Below are positions 44,184 to 54,811 of a DNA stretch of 64,000 bases, piece by piece. A program made the translations under genes and the position numbers. This DNA comes from Neonectria sp. B-13 (taxonomy: Eukaryota; Ascomycota; Sordariomycetes; Hypocreales; Nectriaceae): positions 133,924 through 197,923 of the forward strand of contig NOKP01000030.1 of NCBI GenBank assembly GCA_002682825.1. The letters are read 5' to 3'. Position 1 is the first letter of the stretch. The number at the start of each line of letters is the position of its first letter. The notes under the pieces are model-generated. The model had not been told where the DNA came from, did not search any database, and worked only from the letters and a program-made list of their open reading frames with translations.

Positions 44184-44273
44184 GGTCTGGTGGTCTAGCG
44201 GTATGATTCTCGCTTAGGGCAAACCCTATAGCTTAGCTTGCGAGAGGTCCCGGGTTCAATCCCCGGCCAGACC
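44184..44273 (+). tRNA. tRNA-Pro (AGG) with an 18-base intron
   Basis: The acceptor stem GGTCTGG pairs with CCAGACC. The D arm is GTCTAGCGGTATGAT. The anticodon stem is CTCGC with GCGAG, the loop carries TTAGG with anticodon AGG, and the T arm is CCGGG TTCAATC CCCGG. Removing about 18 bases (CAAACCCTATAGCTTAGC region) after the base 3' of the anticodon leaves a 72-base tRNA, the usual eukaryotic tRNA-Pro length. A TATA-like element (TATATAAG near 44121) precedes it. Confidence 0.95.
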
Positions 44274-44278
44274 CTTCC

Positions 44279-44283
44279 TTTTT
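44279..44283 (+). terminator. RNA polymerase III terminator
   Basis: Five T residues begin six bases after the tRNA 3' end, the standard Pol III stop. Confidence 0.8.
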
Positions 44284-44690
44284 CGCGATTGAAACACTTG
44301 TTCGTGTTGTTCTTTTTGCAAATTGTGGATAAAGGTGGCATAATCTTTTGTCTTTACTTTAGTGCCTGCATGTATATCTCTCCTTCCTGAAACAGGTATT
44401 CTGATTGAGATCGGCGTCTGAAGTGGATGGCCCGTGCGCCAGCCCTACTACCACATCACGTGCCTCTGTGGCCCCACCAGACAGGCAGGCGCGTCATACC
44501 CGCCGCCTCTGGTCGCTGAGGGGAAAGTTTGGAGACGCGAACGGTAACGAACTGTTGGTTGTTGATGAATCTGACTTTGCGACATCTTCGTCTACTTTTC
44601 CCCTTTTTTCTCTCGTGATTCCATGCCATCCTTCTCTCACCTGTATTCAATTCTCAAACACTTTATAATCTACGCGCCCCGCTTTACACC
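44284..44690. other. Intergenic
   Basis: Promoter region of the chromodomain gene. A pyrimidine-rich block (about 44585-44640) precedes its ATG. No gene is supported. Confidence 0.5.
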
Positions 44691-45586
44691 ATGAACTCCG
44701 TCTTGGCTCTCTTCTCGCCTCGGAAACCGCCGCCTCCACCAATTCCTCCATTCCCTAAGGCGCAACCGTCACCCAAGGCACAACCGTCACCCAAGGCGCA
44801 ACCGTCGCCTAAAGCGAGGGTGATCTCCAAAAAGGACAAGATCCGGGCTCAGCGCGCTCTGGATCGCCTCACAAGCCCAGATACCAACTATGAGGTACGT
44901 TGCGCAATGTTACACTGTTGCCGCTTCGTCGCGCAAGCCCGCAGGCAGACTGACTATTGCAATAGCGCGGCCAAACGTCTTCTCCCGCAGCCGCAAAGGA
45001 CCCAATCGATACCGCCGACCATGACAGCCGACTCGAGGACGAAACCAACGAAGCTGACATGGTCGATGCCGACCCTACACCCGCGAGTGTTACCAAACTT
45101 GCCCTTCAGTCTCCCCAAGCCAGGCGGCGATCGGCCCGAAACTCAGAAGCGCATGCCGTCGAGCAAAACAATGAGGCCGAGGAGGAGGAGGAGAAAGATG
45201 AAGAAGAGGATGATGACGAGCAATACACATTCACAGGCATCGTCGGCCACCGATGGAAGCGCGACGCAATCGAAGTTCAGGTGCAGTGGGAACAAGGACC
45301 CGCCACCTGGGAACCAGAGGAGAACTTCCACCGCGACGCGCCAGACAGCTTGTTCGCCTACTGGAAGGCCCAGGGCGGGCGCCCACTGAACCCCAAGGAC
45401 CCTGACCTGTTCGTCATCTTCGCGATCCGCAAGCACTCGCCAAACAAGAAGCGGTTGCTGGTCGAGTGGCTGGGTTACGACGCCAAGGAGAGCAGCTGGC
45501 TGCCACGTCAAGCCGTGGAGGAGACGGCGGCGGCGGTTGTGGGCGAATATTGGAAGAACCTGCCAAAGGGGAGGAAGCGGAAATGA
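44691..45586 (+). CDS. Tandem chromodomain protein
   Basis: Exons 44691-44894 and 44966-45586 (71-base intron) encode 274 residues. The N-terminus has four tandem copies of a PKAQPS-type unit (residues about 21-43). After an acidic block (EEEEEKDEEEDDDE, about 139-152) come two chromo-like folds: about 155-201 (YTFTGIVGHRW, VQVQWEQGPATWEPEENF) and about 217-265 (FVIFAIRKH, LLVEWLGYDAKESSWLP). The first keeps the aromatic cage pattern (Y/F, W, W) expected for methyl-lysine or related binding; the second resembles a chromo shadow or divergent chromodomain. Domain order plus acidic spacer recall HP1-type heterochromatin proteins, but the protein could equally be a less specific chromatin reader. 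Lys/Arg-rich ends (GRKRK) suggest nuclear import. Confidence 0.82.
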
Positions 45587-46060
45587 AGGACGCGACTGTA
45601 ATGATTCGCTTTGACGGGCTGGTTTCCGGCAGGGCTGGAGTGTATAATTGTATCATAAAGACGAGCCATGTTTGGACGATGTGCTGGTTAGCACTCAAGG
45701 AAGGGGGACCGTGATGACTGGTAAAGAACTTGATGTTACTTCTCTGGCCTGGCATCAGACTGAGGGCCATTCATATTTATTTTGAGGGGTATGCAGTTGG
45801 TGTGGACGTGGTTGGAGACGCGCTGATCATTCTGCCTCGTTCGGGCCAGGATTGTGAGGCTCCACCCACGACGCATGCATCGCAAATCTGTCTGCCTGGC
45901 TGTTTGTCTGACACTCGACAGCCATCTCACAACCGCCACGGTGGTTGTTTTATCCAACACATACCGCTTGTTGCCCAGCTGAATACAAACCACGCACCCT
46001 CTGTCTAACAGAAGCATCTTGCGCCGCAGTCCCACCATCGTCAGCCTCAATCAAGTAGCC
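45587..46060. other. Intergenic
   Basis: No gene seen. This stretch contains the 3' flank of the chromodomain gene and the promoter of the membrane protein at 46061. Confidence 0.5.
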
Positions 46061-47289
46061 ATGTCGCAACCTCCCGGGCCATCCGGCCGCGCATTTCCCG
46101 TGGTGCCCGTCGCCCTCATCAGCATCCTCTTCCTGTTCGGCGCCAACGCCATGATCGGCCAGCTTTCCCGCAACGGCTACTTGGAATTCGCAGCATCTAT
46201 TCTGGCGGACGCGCGCTTCCTGCCGGGCTCCAGCAGGCCCATTCTGCACCACTATGTGGGCGTGCCGGCCGTGGATAACTTCCTGACTACTGGCAACGTC
46301 TTCTGGGCTAACGTTGCTGATGGCTCGTGTCCTGAGCTCTCCCTGTTTACCTTCTTCTTTGGATCCCAGCTGGTGGCTTTCTTCCTTGTCTTTATGATTG
46401 AGAGCCAGCGCGTGGCCAGGTGGAGCCCCGTCCTCTTCAAGTGAGATTCCCACTTCGTCCAGCAGCTGTATATCGAGAGTTCTTGCTGACAATCGCATCT
46501 AGCCCGCTGTTCTGGGGATTCGCAATGCAGGCGCTTGGCTACGGCGTCGCTGCGCCCCTCTTCTTCATCCTCCATCTGGCCGTGACGTCGAGGTTCAGCT
46601 TGTCCGACACCGTCCGTCTCCGGGACCCGACCCGTCTGCACACCGTCGTGCCGGCCTTCCTGCTGGGATACGTCCTGCTCTGCTGCTTCCTCGCGTACCC
46701 CTTCTCGCACAGCTACGTGCGCCAGTGGTCCAACACTGTCTGGCAGTCCTTTCCGCTGCATGTTCTCGTCTGGCAGGCGCTCTTCACCGACATGGTCAAG
46801 AGGACCAGCATCGGCCAGGATGCCTTCACGCCTGCGGCTCAACTTGACAGGACGGCTCTGTCGCACGCCTACGGCTTCGCTTGGAACGTTGCCGTCACGG
46901 GCCAGCTCTGCACCGTTGCTGTGCTTGTTACCAGTGCGGTCTTCCCTGGTTTGTATCCCGCGGGCGTGGCGCGGTCGCTCACGCTGGACAACGTCTTTGT
47001 GCCCGGGTTGCCTCACTCGTCGACGCCCATGGTCTCGCCTGCGGCGGCGGTCCATGACTTTTTCAAGTACGACCTGTATGTTGGTTCCGCGGTGACGCTT
47101 ATCTGGGCCGTTCATCTGCTGTCCCAGGTTCGCCCGGTGCTGTCGACTTCTGAAGAGCGGGCGAACCTGGCGAGAGGGATCATGACGAGCTTGATCTTGT
47201 CTGGGCCGGGAGGCGCCGTGGTTGCGCTTCTGCAACATCGGGATGAGACTGTGTTGGCTGCTGAGCTGAAGGCTGAGAAGTCGAAATGA
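46061..47289 (+). CDS. Polytopic membrane protein of unknown function
   Basis: Exons 46061-46440 and 46503-47289 (62-base intron) encode 388 residues. About eight hydrophobic segments are visible, for example VVPVALISILFLFGANAM, LFTFFFGSQLVAFFLVFMI, FAMQALGYGVAAPLFFILHL, LHTVVPAFLLGYVLLCCFLA, VAVTGQLCTVAVLVTSAVFP and GSAVTLIWAVHLL. Between helices 1 and 2 a lumenal-type loop carries HHYVGVPAVDNFLT. The layout resembles small fungal integral membrane proteins sometimes found in specialised-metabolite clusters, but I cannot name a family and see no catalytic motif. The start is well supported because it is the first ATG after a stop and gives an intact first helix. Confidence 0.75.
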
Positions 47290-47511
47290 TGAATATGCCT
47301 ATGGGGAAGCTGGAAACTACTGGGAACTGCATTGTAAGTTGGACACTGTCAGGAAAAGACCAGAGGTAGTCACTTGGGCAAGTGATGCGTTCACGGATGA
47401 GTTGAGCAAATAATAGACATGAAGTGAGGCTCAGACCCTGAAATGAACATGGTATAATACTGTTGTACACGGCTGTTACATCAGACAAGGCCCATAACCT
47501 GCCCAGTTCCC

Positions 47512-48541
47512 TCATTTCTTCTCGCCGAGAGGAACGTTCATGCCGTGACGCCCAGCGTAGGCTGATGTCTCTGCGGGTTTCCACCCGCTCTTCTCCAGTA
47601 GGCTCTCATCGGCCAGGCGGTAGACCTCGACCTTGAGCGGCCGGCAACACTTGATCATCTCCTCCTCGCTGTCGGCGCCGAACCCCCACAGCGACAGGTC
47701 GCCGCCGGGGCACGTGCTCAGGGCCATTAACAGGTCCTGCTCGGCGAAGAACTCGAGGTGGTCACCGGCCTGGGCGGGACTCGGGTTCATGAAGTAGCGG
47801 CCTTGGTCGTCGAGCCCGGTGACCTGGAAGATGTTGATGACGTCGTGGACGTCGGCCTCGTTCAGGCCAAAGGGCAGCACGGCGCGCGTCAGGTTCGAGT
47901 GGCACTGGAAGTCGTAGGTGCCGCCGCTCAGCACCGTGTTGATGTACGGGTCGCACCGCGTGCCCAGCAGGTCGTGCACCCGCCCGCCGTGCTCGTCCTC
48001 GCCATACCAGGACAGCGTGTCGGTGATGATGGTGGCCAGCGGGCGCATGTACGGCAAGTTGGACCAGAGGCGGTCGTAGGTTGTTACGTGCGAGGCGTGC
48101 AGCTGCTTGGTGCGGCTGGCCCAGAAGCGCTCACGGGGGTTGTGGGCGTTCCAGATGTTCAAGTCGCCTGTTTTAGGGGTGAAAGGGTATCAGCTGGAGT
48201 GTACTGAAGTCGTCGTCTCATCTCATCGTCTCTCTCACTCCTCTCGAGCCCTCGCTTATGAAGCCATCCCCACAACGGCTCCTCACCCGGAAATTCATAC
48301 CAACCTGCGGACCCTCCGGGGTGCTGATCTTGACAATCGAGCCGGCCGGGGCCTTCCACGCCCTGCCGGACCGGATGGGCAGAGTGAACTCGTCGACCAG
48401 GACTCGCGGCGCCTCCCGGAACGCCGTGTACCGGGCCTTGTCCACCTTTAGCGGGGAGCTGTCGTCGGAGGGCAGGTAAGCGGGGACGGGCTTCGGGATG
48501 GGCTTCCGGGCCGCAAGGCGTTCGGCGTCGGTGGCGGGCAT
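47512..48541 (-). CDS. DUF1989 (urea carboxylase-associated) family protein
   Basis: Exons 48541-48301 and 48167-47512 (133-base intron, long for this window) encode 298 residues. The splice joins GPQV to GDLNIWNAHNPRERF, restoring the family core. Other marks are SGRAWKAPAGSIVKIS, TRCDPYINTVLSGG, CHSNLTRAVLPFGL, VHDVINIFQVTGLD and AGDHLEFFAEQDLLMALSTCPGGD. The conserved Cys, His and Asp residues suggest a metal site. Bacterial relatives lie next to urea carboxylase or in guanidine and urea degradation loci; the biochemical role of the fungal members is not settled. It lies 222 bases from the convergent membrane protein gene. Confidence 0.88.
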
Positions 48542-49850
48542 GTTGGCGGAGGAGGCAGGATGAGATCTGGACCGAGATACTGGCAATTCTCACTGATGCG
48601 GTCTATGGGAAGCACGGCATGTCGAAGTTATATACCTTGTGCTCATCCCCACCTGCACGTCTTTCCCGTCGGTATCCGTGGCCGATGCCGCTGTTCGCTG
48701 TTGGGAGCAGTTCCGAGCGATCGGAGTGGGTCCGCGACGGAGAACCTCGTGATGGTGCTAAGGAGGCACAGTTGGGTAATGGAAACGATGGACAGAGTGC
48801 GTTGCGCGATAAGGGCTGCGCGGGGTTCAAGACGTGATTTTGTCAAAACTTGGCGATGCGGTCGAAGTAATCGCAGTGGGATGAAAAGCCGACCAGAGCA
48901 CGGCAGAAAGAATTGAAGATGTGACACTGCAGGCCTAAAACATACCGACAAACAAGCACTCGCTAATTCCAGGACACGACATGTTTGCTTGTTCAAGAGA
49001 GTCAAGAGTATGCAGGGGGCGAGCTGTCAGCGCCGGGCCCAAAGGTCTTGGGACGAGACAGCGAATTGAGTCTTGACTCTGCACTCTCTAATCTAGAGGC
49101 GTGGAATTCCTTTGATAGGGCTGACTTGGAATGCAGGGATGGATGCGAGTCCCTTGCTTCTGACCCTGCCGTGATACCAAGGCGAGGTCGGCCCAAGCAG
49201 GCAGGGATGGATTGCTTCCCGATCAGATCTCAATGAAAACCCCCTCAGCCTGTTCTAAGCCATTGGCACAGAGTATGTAACTTGTCCGCGATGAATCGGG
49301 AAACTAACCTATCTTGGCACGTGGCCATCGACACCTACCCCTAGATTAGGAGCCATCTCATTCCCGACGCCGCTGCGAGGACGCGTCTCTCCCTTGAAAG
49401 CGAGATGGACAAAAACGCATGGAATGAAACGCATTCGCTGCTCATTGGCAGCCGTCGCGGGCTAGGCTGGAACTGTGCGTGTGGCGGCGGACTAGTGGAC
49501 GAGGCAAGGGGTAGACAGTGGCGTGCAAATCGGCCACTATTTGGTTCTGGTCTGGAGAAATGTGCCCCTGATTTGACACCTTCTCCAGTTTTTGCCATTG
49601 GATTCCCGACTGAGCATGGCGATATAAAGTCGTCCCGGGGCCTTGTTCTGTCGAGGTTTGTCAAATTTATTCCCTGTTTCAGTCTACCTGCTGGCTGTCC
49701 GTTTTTGGTGCAACAAGCGGCTCCTCTTCTTCCCGCCTGTGCCACGGTACGATAATGGTCGACACCTCATAACGTTTCCACGGCTTCTCGACGACAAGGC
49801 TGCCTCCAGTCCTTTCTCCCCGGATTATTTTTTGGTGGGCTACGAGTAAA
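48542..49850. other. Intergenic
   Basis: Divergent promoter space between the DUF1989 gene and the arylsulfotransferase-family gene. Short frames only; nothing recognised. Confidence 0.5.
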
Positions 49851-51521
49851 ATGGTTTCGATATCCCCCTCGTCCTGGACTACCAGGCTAGTCGGCCTTGG
49901 CATCTTTGCCAACTGCTTCCTCTTCTACTACCTCTTCTCCACGCCCGCATACCCGGAGCCTCACCACACGTCACCCGAAGACTTCCCCTGGTTCTCTTCA
50001 CACTCCTACGTCGAGGTCGTCTACCCAGAGGACCCGGCGACTTGGCCCTACCGCACTTACAAGAGCTCGCCGTTCACCCCGCCGTTCCTCACCGTCACCT
50101 CCAATGAAGGCCAGCTCGCGGATGGATACCTGTTCTTCACCCCCAAGTCTCGCCAGGGTAATGCCCTGCATCAGAGCCTGCCCGTCATCATGTCGCAGGA
50201 CAACGAGCTCGTCTACTGCTTCGACTATCCCGGTGGCCCCAACGACTTCCGCGTCCAGGAGATCAAAGGCAAGCCTTACTTGACTGTCTGGCAAGGCAAC
50301 TCGAAGCACGGCCACGGGTTTGGCGAGTGGCTGTATATGGACCAGGGCTATGTCATCAACAGCCTGCAGTTCAATGGCTCCGCCATCCATGCCAAGATGA
50401 AGCACGATCCTCCTGGCTTCGTCGACTTTCACGAACACCAGGTCACACCATGGGGAAGTGTCCTGGTCACCGTCTACAACACCACCGAGTACAATCTAAC
50501 GGCACTGGGCGGCAAAGAGGACGGCTGGGTCAACGACAGCTTGTTCTACGAGATCGACATTGCCACCAACCAGGTTCTCTTCAGCTGGAGCGCCCTCGCC
50601 CACTTCAACGTCTCCGACTCGCGGCTGCCGCTGCCGTCGTACCTGAGCGACGGCTCCGAGGGCCGTCCGCACGACTTCTTCCACCTCAACTCGATCCAGA
50701 CGCTCGGCAACGACGCCTTCCTGATCAGCAGCCGACACTTCTGGGCCTGCTTCGCCATCTCGCGGAAGACCGGCAAGGTGCTCTGGGAGCTGAACGGCAG
50801 CGGCGAGAAGGGCGCCGGCGACTTCGGCGCGCTGCCGGCGTCGGGCCAGTTCCGGTGGGCGCACCACGCGCGCGTGCACAACGTCACCAAGTCGGGCTTC
50901 GACCTCGGGCTGTTCGACAACCACAACACCGACGGCGACACCAACGCGACGTCGACGCGGGGGTTGTTGTTGCACGTCGACATGCCGCCCGACTCGTCCG
51001 TGGCGCCCACGGTGCTGCGCAACATCCAGCCGCCCAAGCTGACGTACGTCGAGAGCCAGGGCAGCTACGACGCGGAGCTGAGCAACGGCAACCAGCTGAT
51101 GGCGTACGGGCTGGTGCCGGTGATCCGCGAGTACGGCCCGGGCAACGACAGCAGCGACATCCGCTGGGAGGGCCGCTTCGGCCACGACAGCATGGCCCAG
51201 AGCTACCGCGTCTTCAAGGCGCCGTGGAAGGCCACGCCGCGCAAGTGGCCGCCGGCGCTGGTCTTCCAGAAGGACGAAGACGGCGCCTTGAAGGCCTACG
51301 TGAGCTGGAACGGCGCCACCGACGTCGAGTACTGGAACATCTACGACGTGAAGCTGGGTGTGCGCATGACGCCGCTGGGCAAGGCCACGGCCCGCGGGTT
51401 CGAGACGGTTATCGACATCCCCAGTAGCTACAACGGAACGAATTGTCTCGTCGCTGTGGCTGTTCAGCAGGGAGAGGAAGTGAAGACGTCCAATAGGGCT
51501 TGTTATGATGCGAAGGTGTAA
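49851..51521 (+). CDS. Arylsulfotransferase (ASST) family protein, membrane-anchored
   Basis: An intronless frame of 556 residues with one N-terminal hydrophobic segment (about 12-30, RLVGLGIFANCFLFYYLF) that acts as anchor or signal. The rest is an extracytoplasmic beta-propeller of the fungal ASST type (Arylsulfotran_2). Marks include DGYLFFTPKSRQGNA, MSQDNELVYCFDYPG, GFVDFHEHQVTPWGSVLVT, DFFHLNSIQTLGNDAFLIS, FWACFAISRKTGKVLWELNG and FRWAHHARVHN. Several N-x-S/T sites (for example NGSAI, NTTEYNLT, NVTK) agree with passage through the secretory pathway. Bacterial ASSTs move sulfate between phenols using a histidine; whether the fungal members retain that activity is unproven. Codon use is strongly GC-biased compared with genes in the first 31 kb. 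Confidence 0.87.
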   Translation: MVSISPSSWTTRLVGLGIFANCFLFYYLFSTPAYPEPHHTSPEDFPWFSSHSYVEVVYPEDPATWPYRTYKSSPFTPPFLTVTSNEGQLADGYLFFTPKSRQGNALHQSLPVIMSQDNELVYCFDYPGGPNDFRVQEIKGKPYLTVWQGNSKHGHGFGEWLYMDQGYVINSLQFNGSAIHAKMKHDPPGFVDFHEHQVTPWGSVLVTVYNTTEYNLTALGGKEDGWVNDSLFYEIDIATNQVLFSWSALAHFNVSDSRLPLPSYLSDGSEGRPHDFFHLNSIQTLGNDAFLISSRHFWACFAISRKTGKVLWELNGSGEKGAGDFGALPASGQFRWAHHARVHNVTKSGFDLGLFDNHNTDGDTNATSTRGLLLHVDMPPDSSVAPTVLRNIQPPKLTYVESQGSYDAELSNGNQLMAYGLVPVIREYGPGNDSSDIRWEGRFGHDSMAQSYRVFKAPWKATPRKWPPALVFQKDEDGALKAYVSWNGATDVEYWNIYDVKLGVRMTPLGKATARGFETVIDIPSSYNGTNCLVAVAVQQGEEVKTSNRACYDAKV

Positions 51522-51997
51522 TTAGCGAATTGATATTTTTCTGCGTCTCCCTTCATTCAAGACCGACCTCCTTGTATCACAGCTCATTCCGTTGGTTGTG
51601 AGTCGAGGGCCGGTGAGACACCAACCTGCGCCACGATTGATACCCAAACATTCCAATTTGCACTCGTTGCCTTTGTAGCTAAAAACACTTCCACTACTAG
51701 CCCGTTCCGACGGGAATTTGAAACAGGATTAAGGACCGGCGTTGAATCTGATCTCAATTGACCCAGCTTACTTGATAGCTCACCCGTCGTATACACAACT
51801 CATTTGTCAGAAATATAGGGACCGACACTTCCTCTTCCTACTCGCAGACTAGGCACTCTAGCAGCGTGTGAGAAGTGATACCGCCGTCTTCGAGCCGTCT
51901 AGGATTCTACTGAACATCTGCTTCAAGTTAAATAATGAGAGGATGGGCCGATAGTTTCTCTATATATCCCGGATCATTCAGCAATTGTCACGCCGCT
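51522..51997. other. Intergenic
   Basis: Convergent 3' ends of the ASST-family gene and the AtuA-like gene. No gene seen. Confidence 0.5.
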
Positions 51998-53869
51998 CTA
52001 AATCGTTCCCCGTTCAAGAAACCTCAACGGCATGTCGACAAACCGACTTCGTAAATACTCCCCGATTCCCTTTCCCAGCCCGTCAATACGCTCCGAGGAC
52101 GCTATACCTCCCGAGAGGTTATCAAGGATGCGACTGTGACTGTTAGTGATGTACAGGTGGTGCATGGCGAGAACTTACAAGTGGACAGCTTTCAGGCCTG
52201 GAAACTCAACCCGCTCGACACGGCGAGATGTATCGCCCTTGTGCCAATCATCCCCCAGCAGCATTTTGAGCCTCTCCACGGTCAAAAAGCTCTTCAACCA
52301 CTCATGTTCATCGTCATGATCGGAGCGGGCGAAAAAGCCGACGTTGGAGTTGTCTGCTTTGTCGCCGGATCTGGCGTGGAAGACACTCCCCAGCGGAACC
52401 CACCGCGTCGGACCAAAGCTTGTCAGATCTGCCGGATGTGCTGTCTCGTACGACGGTCGCTCGACTGGATATTGCGCCGATTCCAGTGGGGGGCTTATAT
52501 GCACAAGTTGGCCTGAATGAAGCTCTACCCGATGGTCAATGGCGGCCTGCGAAATGGTGGCTGGAAATATCTCCATGAACTGCTTTGGGTCCATTGTCCG
52601 AAAGTCCAAGTTCATGTGGTATCCCGGGTAGCTCTGCATGCGTAGAGCATAGATGGGGATCTTGAATTTTGGAGCATTGATGTCCTCCAGTCGTCTAGCC
52701 TGTGCAAAGATCCGGAGGAACAGCGTGCCCGCCTGCTGGCTTGTGGGGTTGTCATGCTTCGTTCCATATAGCTCGATGCTTAGCTTGCTGAAGTTGTGGT
52801 CTTTGAAGATGTGGTCCAGCTGCTGCCGCATCATTTTCTCTTTGGCTTCAATGTCCAGGCCGTTGATGTAGAAGCTAGCCTCGGCCTGGTAGCCCCCAGG
52901 AGCCGCGAACATGACCTTGGTCGTGGACGGCGGGGGAAGCCCGACTATCCCAGAAACGCGGACTCGGTCCGGGATATCTGGCTCTGCTTGCACCTTGATG
53001 TTGGACAGGTCGGCTACTACGTCGGGATTCAAGTAGAGATGTCCCTGCAGCTCATACAAGATCTGCGCTCGGACGGTATCCTCGGTGACGCGTCCGCCGC
53101 CGGCTGCTGTTGTCGTGACCACGCACTGCCCTTGGCTGTCGATCTCGGCAATGGGAAAGCTGAGGTCCACCAAGTCGTCAAGAATCTGCTTGAAGCCGGT
53201 GAAGTTGGCTCCGCACACATAGGGGCCGCATTCGATGAGATGACCGGCGAGCAGGGCACCCGCCATGGCGTCGTACTGGTCCTCTGCCCACTGGAAGTAC
53301 CACGCGGCCGCGCCCATGACTGGCGACGCATCGGTGCATCTGCCGCAGATGACGATCTGAGCCCCGGAGTTGAGGGCCTCGACAATGCCCCTGCATCCGA
53401 TGTAGGCGGCACCGCAGGTCGGTCTTAACTCCCAGTCCTTGAGGCCCTTCTCAACGTGATCGAGGTGGGGGAAGTCGACGCCTTTTCCGAGCTTGCTGAT
53501 GAGGCCCGAGACGTCGTCTCCAAGGACACTTGCGACTAGCACGTTTTCATAGCCCCTTGAGTTACAGAGGTTGCGGACCTCCCGGGTCAGGGACTGTGTG
53601 TTGAGGGCTCCGGCGTTGGTGACGACTTTGATGTCCTTGGCGACGATATCGTCAAGGCATGTTTCTAGCTGGTCAAGAAAGCCGCGCTCGTACCCAAGGT
53701 CGGGATCCTTCTCTTTGATAATGGAGTTCCACGCGATATTCATTTCCGAGAGCCAGTCTCCAGTAATGACGTCGACGTTGCCGTGCTTGACTATTCGTTC
53801 CATGGCGTTTGGGCTGTCGCCCGTCGCCCCGGACACGTTTCCGATCCTCAGTGCCGGTTTACTGATCAT
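51998..53869 (-). CDS. AtuA-like protein (DUF1446), acyclic terpene utilisation family
   Basis: Main exon 53869-52179 plus a 3' exon ending with TAG at 51998, about 608-610 residues. The joining intron is short (52134-52178, 45 bases, or an acceptor six bases earlier; both keep frame). The first 440 residues are the DUF1446 domain: RIGNVSGATGDSPNAM, VITGDWLSEMNIAW, NAGALNTQSLTREVR, GAQIVICGRCTDASPVMGAA and TTTAAGGGRVTEDTV. The C-terminal part (VPLGSVFHARSGDKADNSNV onward) is the AtuA ferredoxin-like domain. AtuA is needed for citronellol/geraniol catabolism in Pseudomonas, and fungal relatives are thought to serve terpenoid or branched acyl breakdown. The exact reaction is unknown. Start chosen at MISKPALRIG because residues upstream lack an ATG. 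Confidence 0.88.
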
Positions 53870-54811
53870 GGCTGGGGATTTATACTGGTGTTTCTGGATC
53901 AACGCATCGATAATATAAATAAGGTGTACAAATCAAGTACCAGCTTTCACAGACGCGCGGGGGAAATATATCAACATTCAAGTCGGCCGATCACCACGGC
54001 GCACCCTGTCCGTTTGACTCCGAAGAGGCCGGATCCACCTCGGCGACGGCGCCGCAGGCCGAAGTCGTCTCATCCGCTCCGCTCGTCATGAGGAACCACG
54101 CACTGTCCACAGCAACGTAAAATCGGGGTATTACAGAGGGCCTTGTGTCTGGAGAAGAGCTCTCCCAGACCTTCGGGGAAAATGCAGACTTCCCGTCGCT
54201 CGAGCGGCCAAAGACGCCGACGACTGCTGGATGTCGACTGAGACGCCGAACACTACCAATCCCGACCGATAAGATGTCGATCGATGCTGCGAAGAGCCCG
54301 TATTTCAGGCCGTAACCCCGATAATGCAATTGCTTGGAAAACGGATGCGGCATATGTCGGTAACTGTCCCTTCCGCAGCAACTCGGTTCTCTACCCCGCT
54401 GCCATCTCCACGGTGTAGTCTTGGTAGCTGGAGGGGACTTGGTCCCTCATTGAGGTTGACAACCTACGGAGTAACTGGTCTCAAATGGTAGAAATTGTCT
54501 AGCATATATTGTTGGAGAAGACAGACCATCTACTTTGCCATGAGAATGCCGTCACCAGCTAATTGGGGCTGGCTCCAAGCATCGAGCATACATTATTCTT
54601 GTTGGCACCATCGACCGGGGATCTTCACTCAACTGTAGCTAACTTGGGTTTATAGCGATGCAATATTGTCCGAGATTTCGGTTATTGCGATGTCATTCCA
54701 TATCACGAGTAAATATCTCCGGTAAAGAGCAGCATTTGGAACGAAAAAGTTCGGTGTGAGCACCGGAGTGACGTTTCGGATTGACAGTCAGACTTGCACA
54801 CCCACTCAGCT
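53870..54811. other. Divergent intergenic region
   Basis: Separates the AtuA-like gene from the NmrA-like gene, which are transcribed away from each other. The minus-strand frame at 53991-54353 has no recognisable features. Shared regulatory sites are possible but none is identified. Confidence 0.5.

Noticed and set aside
50327..51427. 366-codon open frame on the plus strand
   Set aside because: Out-of-frame shadow of the ASST-family gene; extremely Arg/Gln-rich because of GC bias.
52796..53428. 210-codon plus-strand frame
   Set aside because: Antisense to the AtuA-like gene, no independent support.
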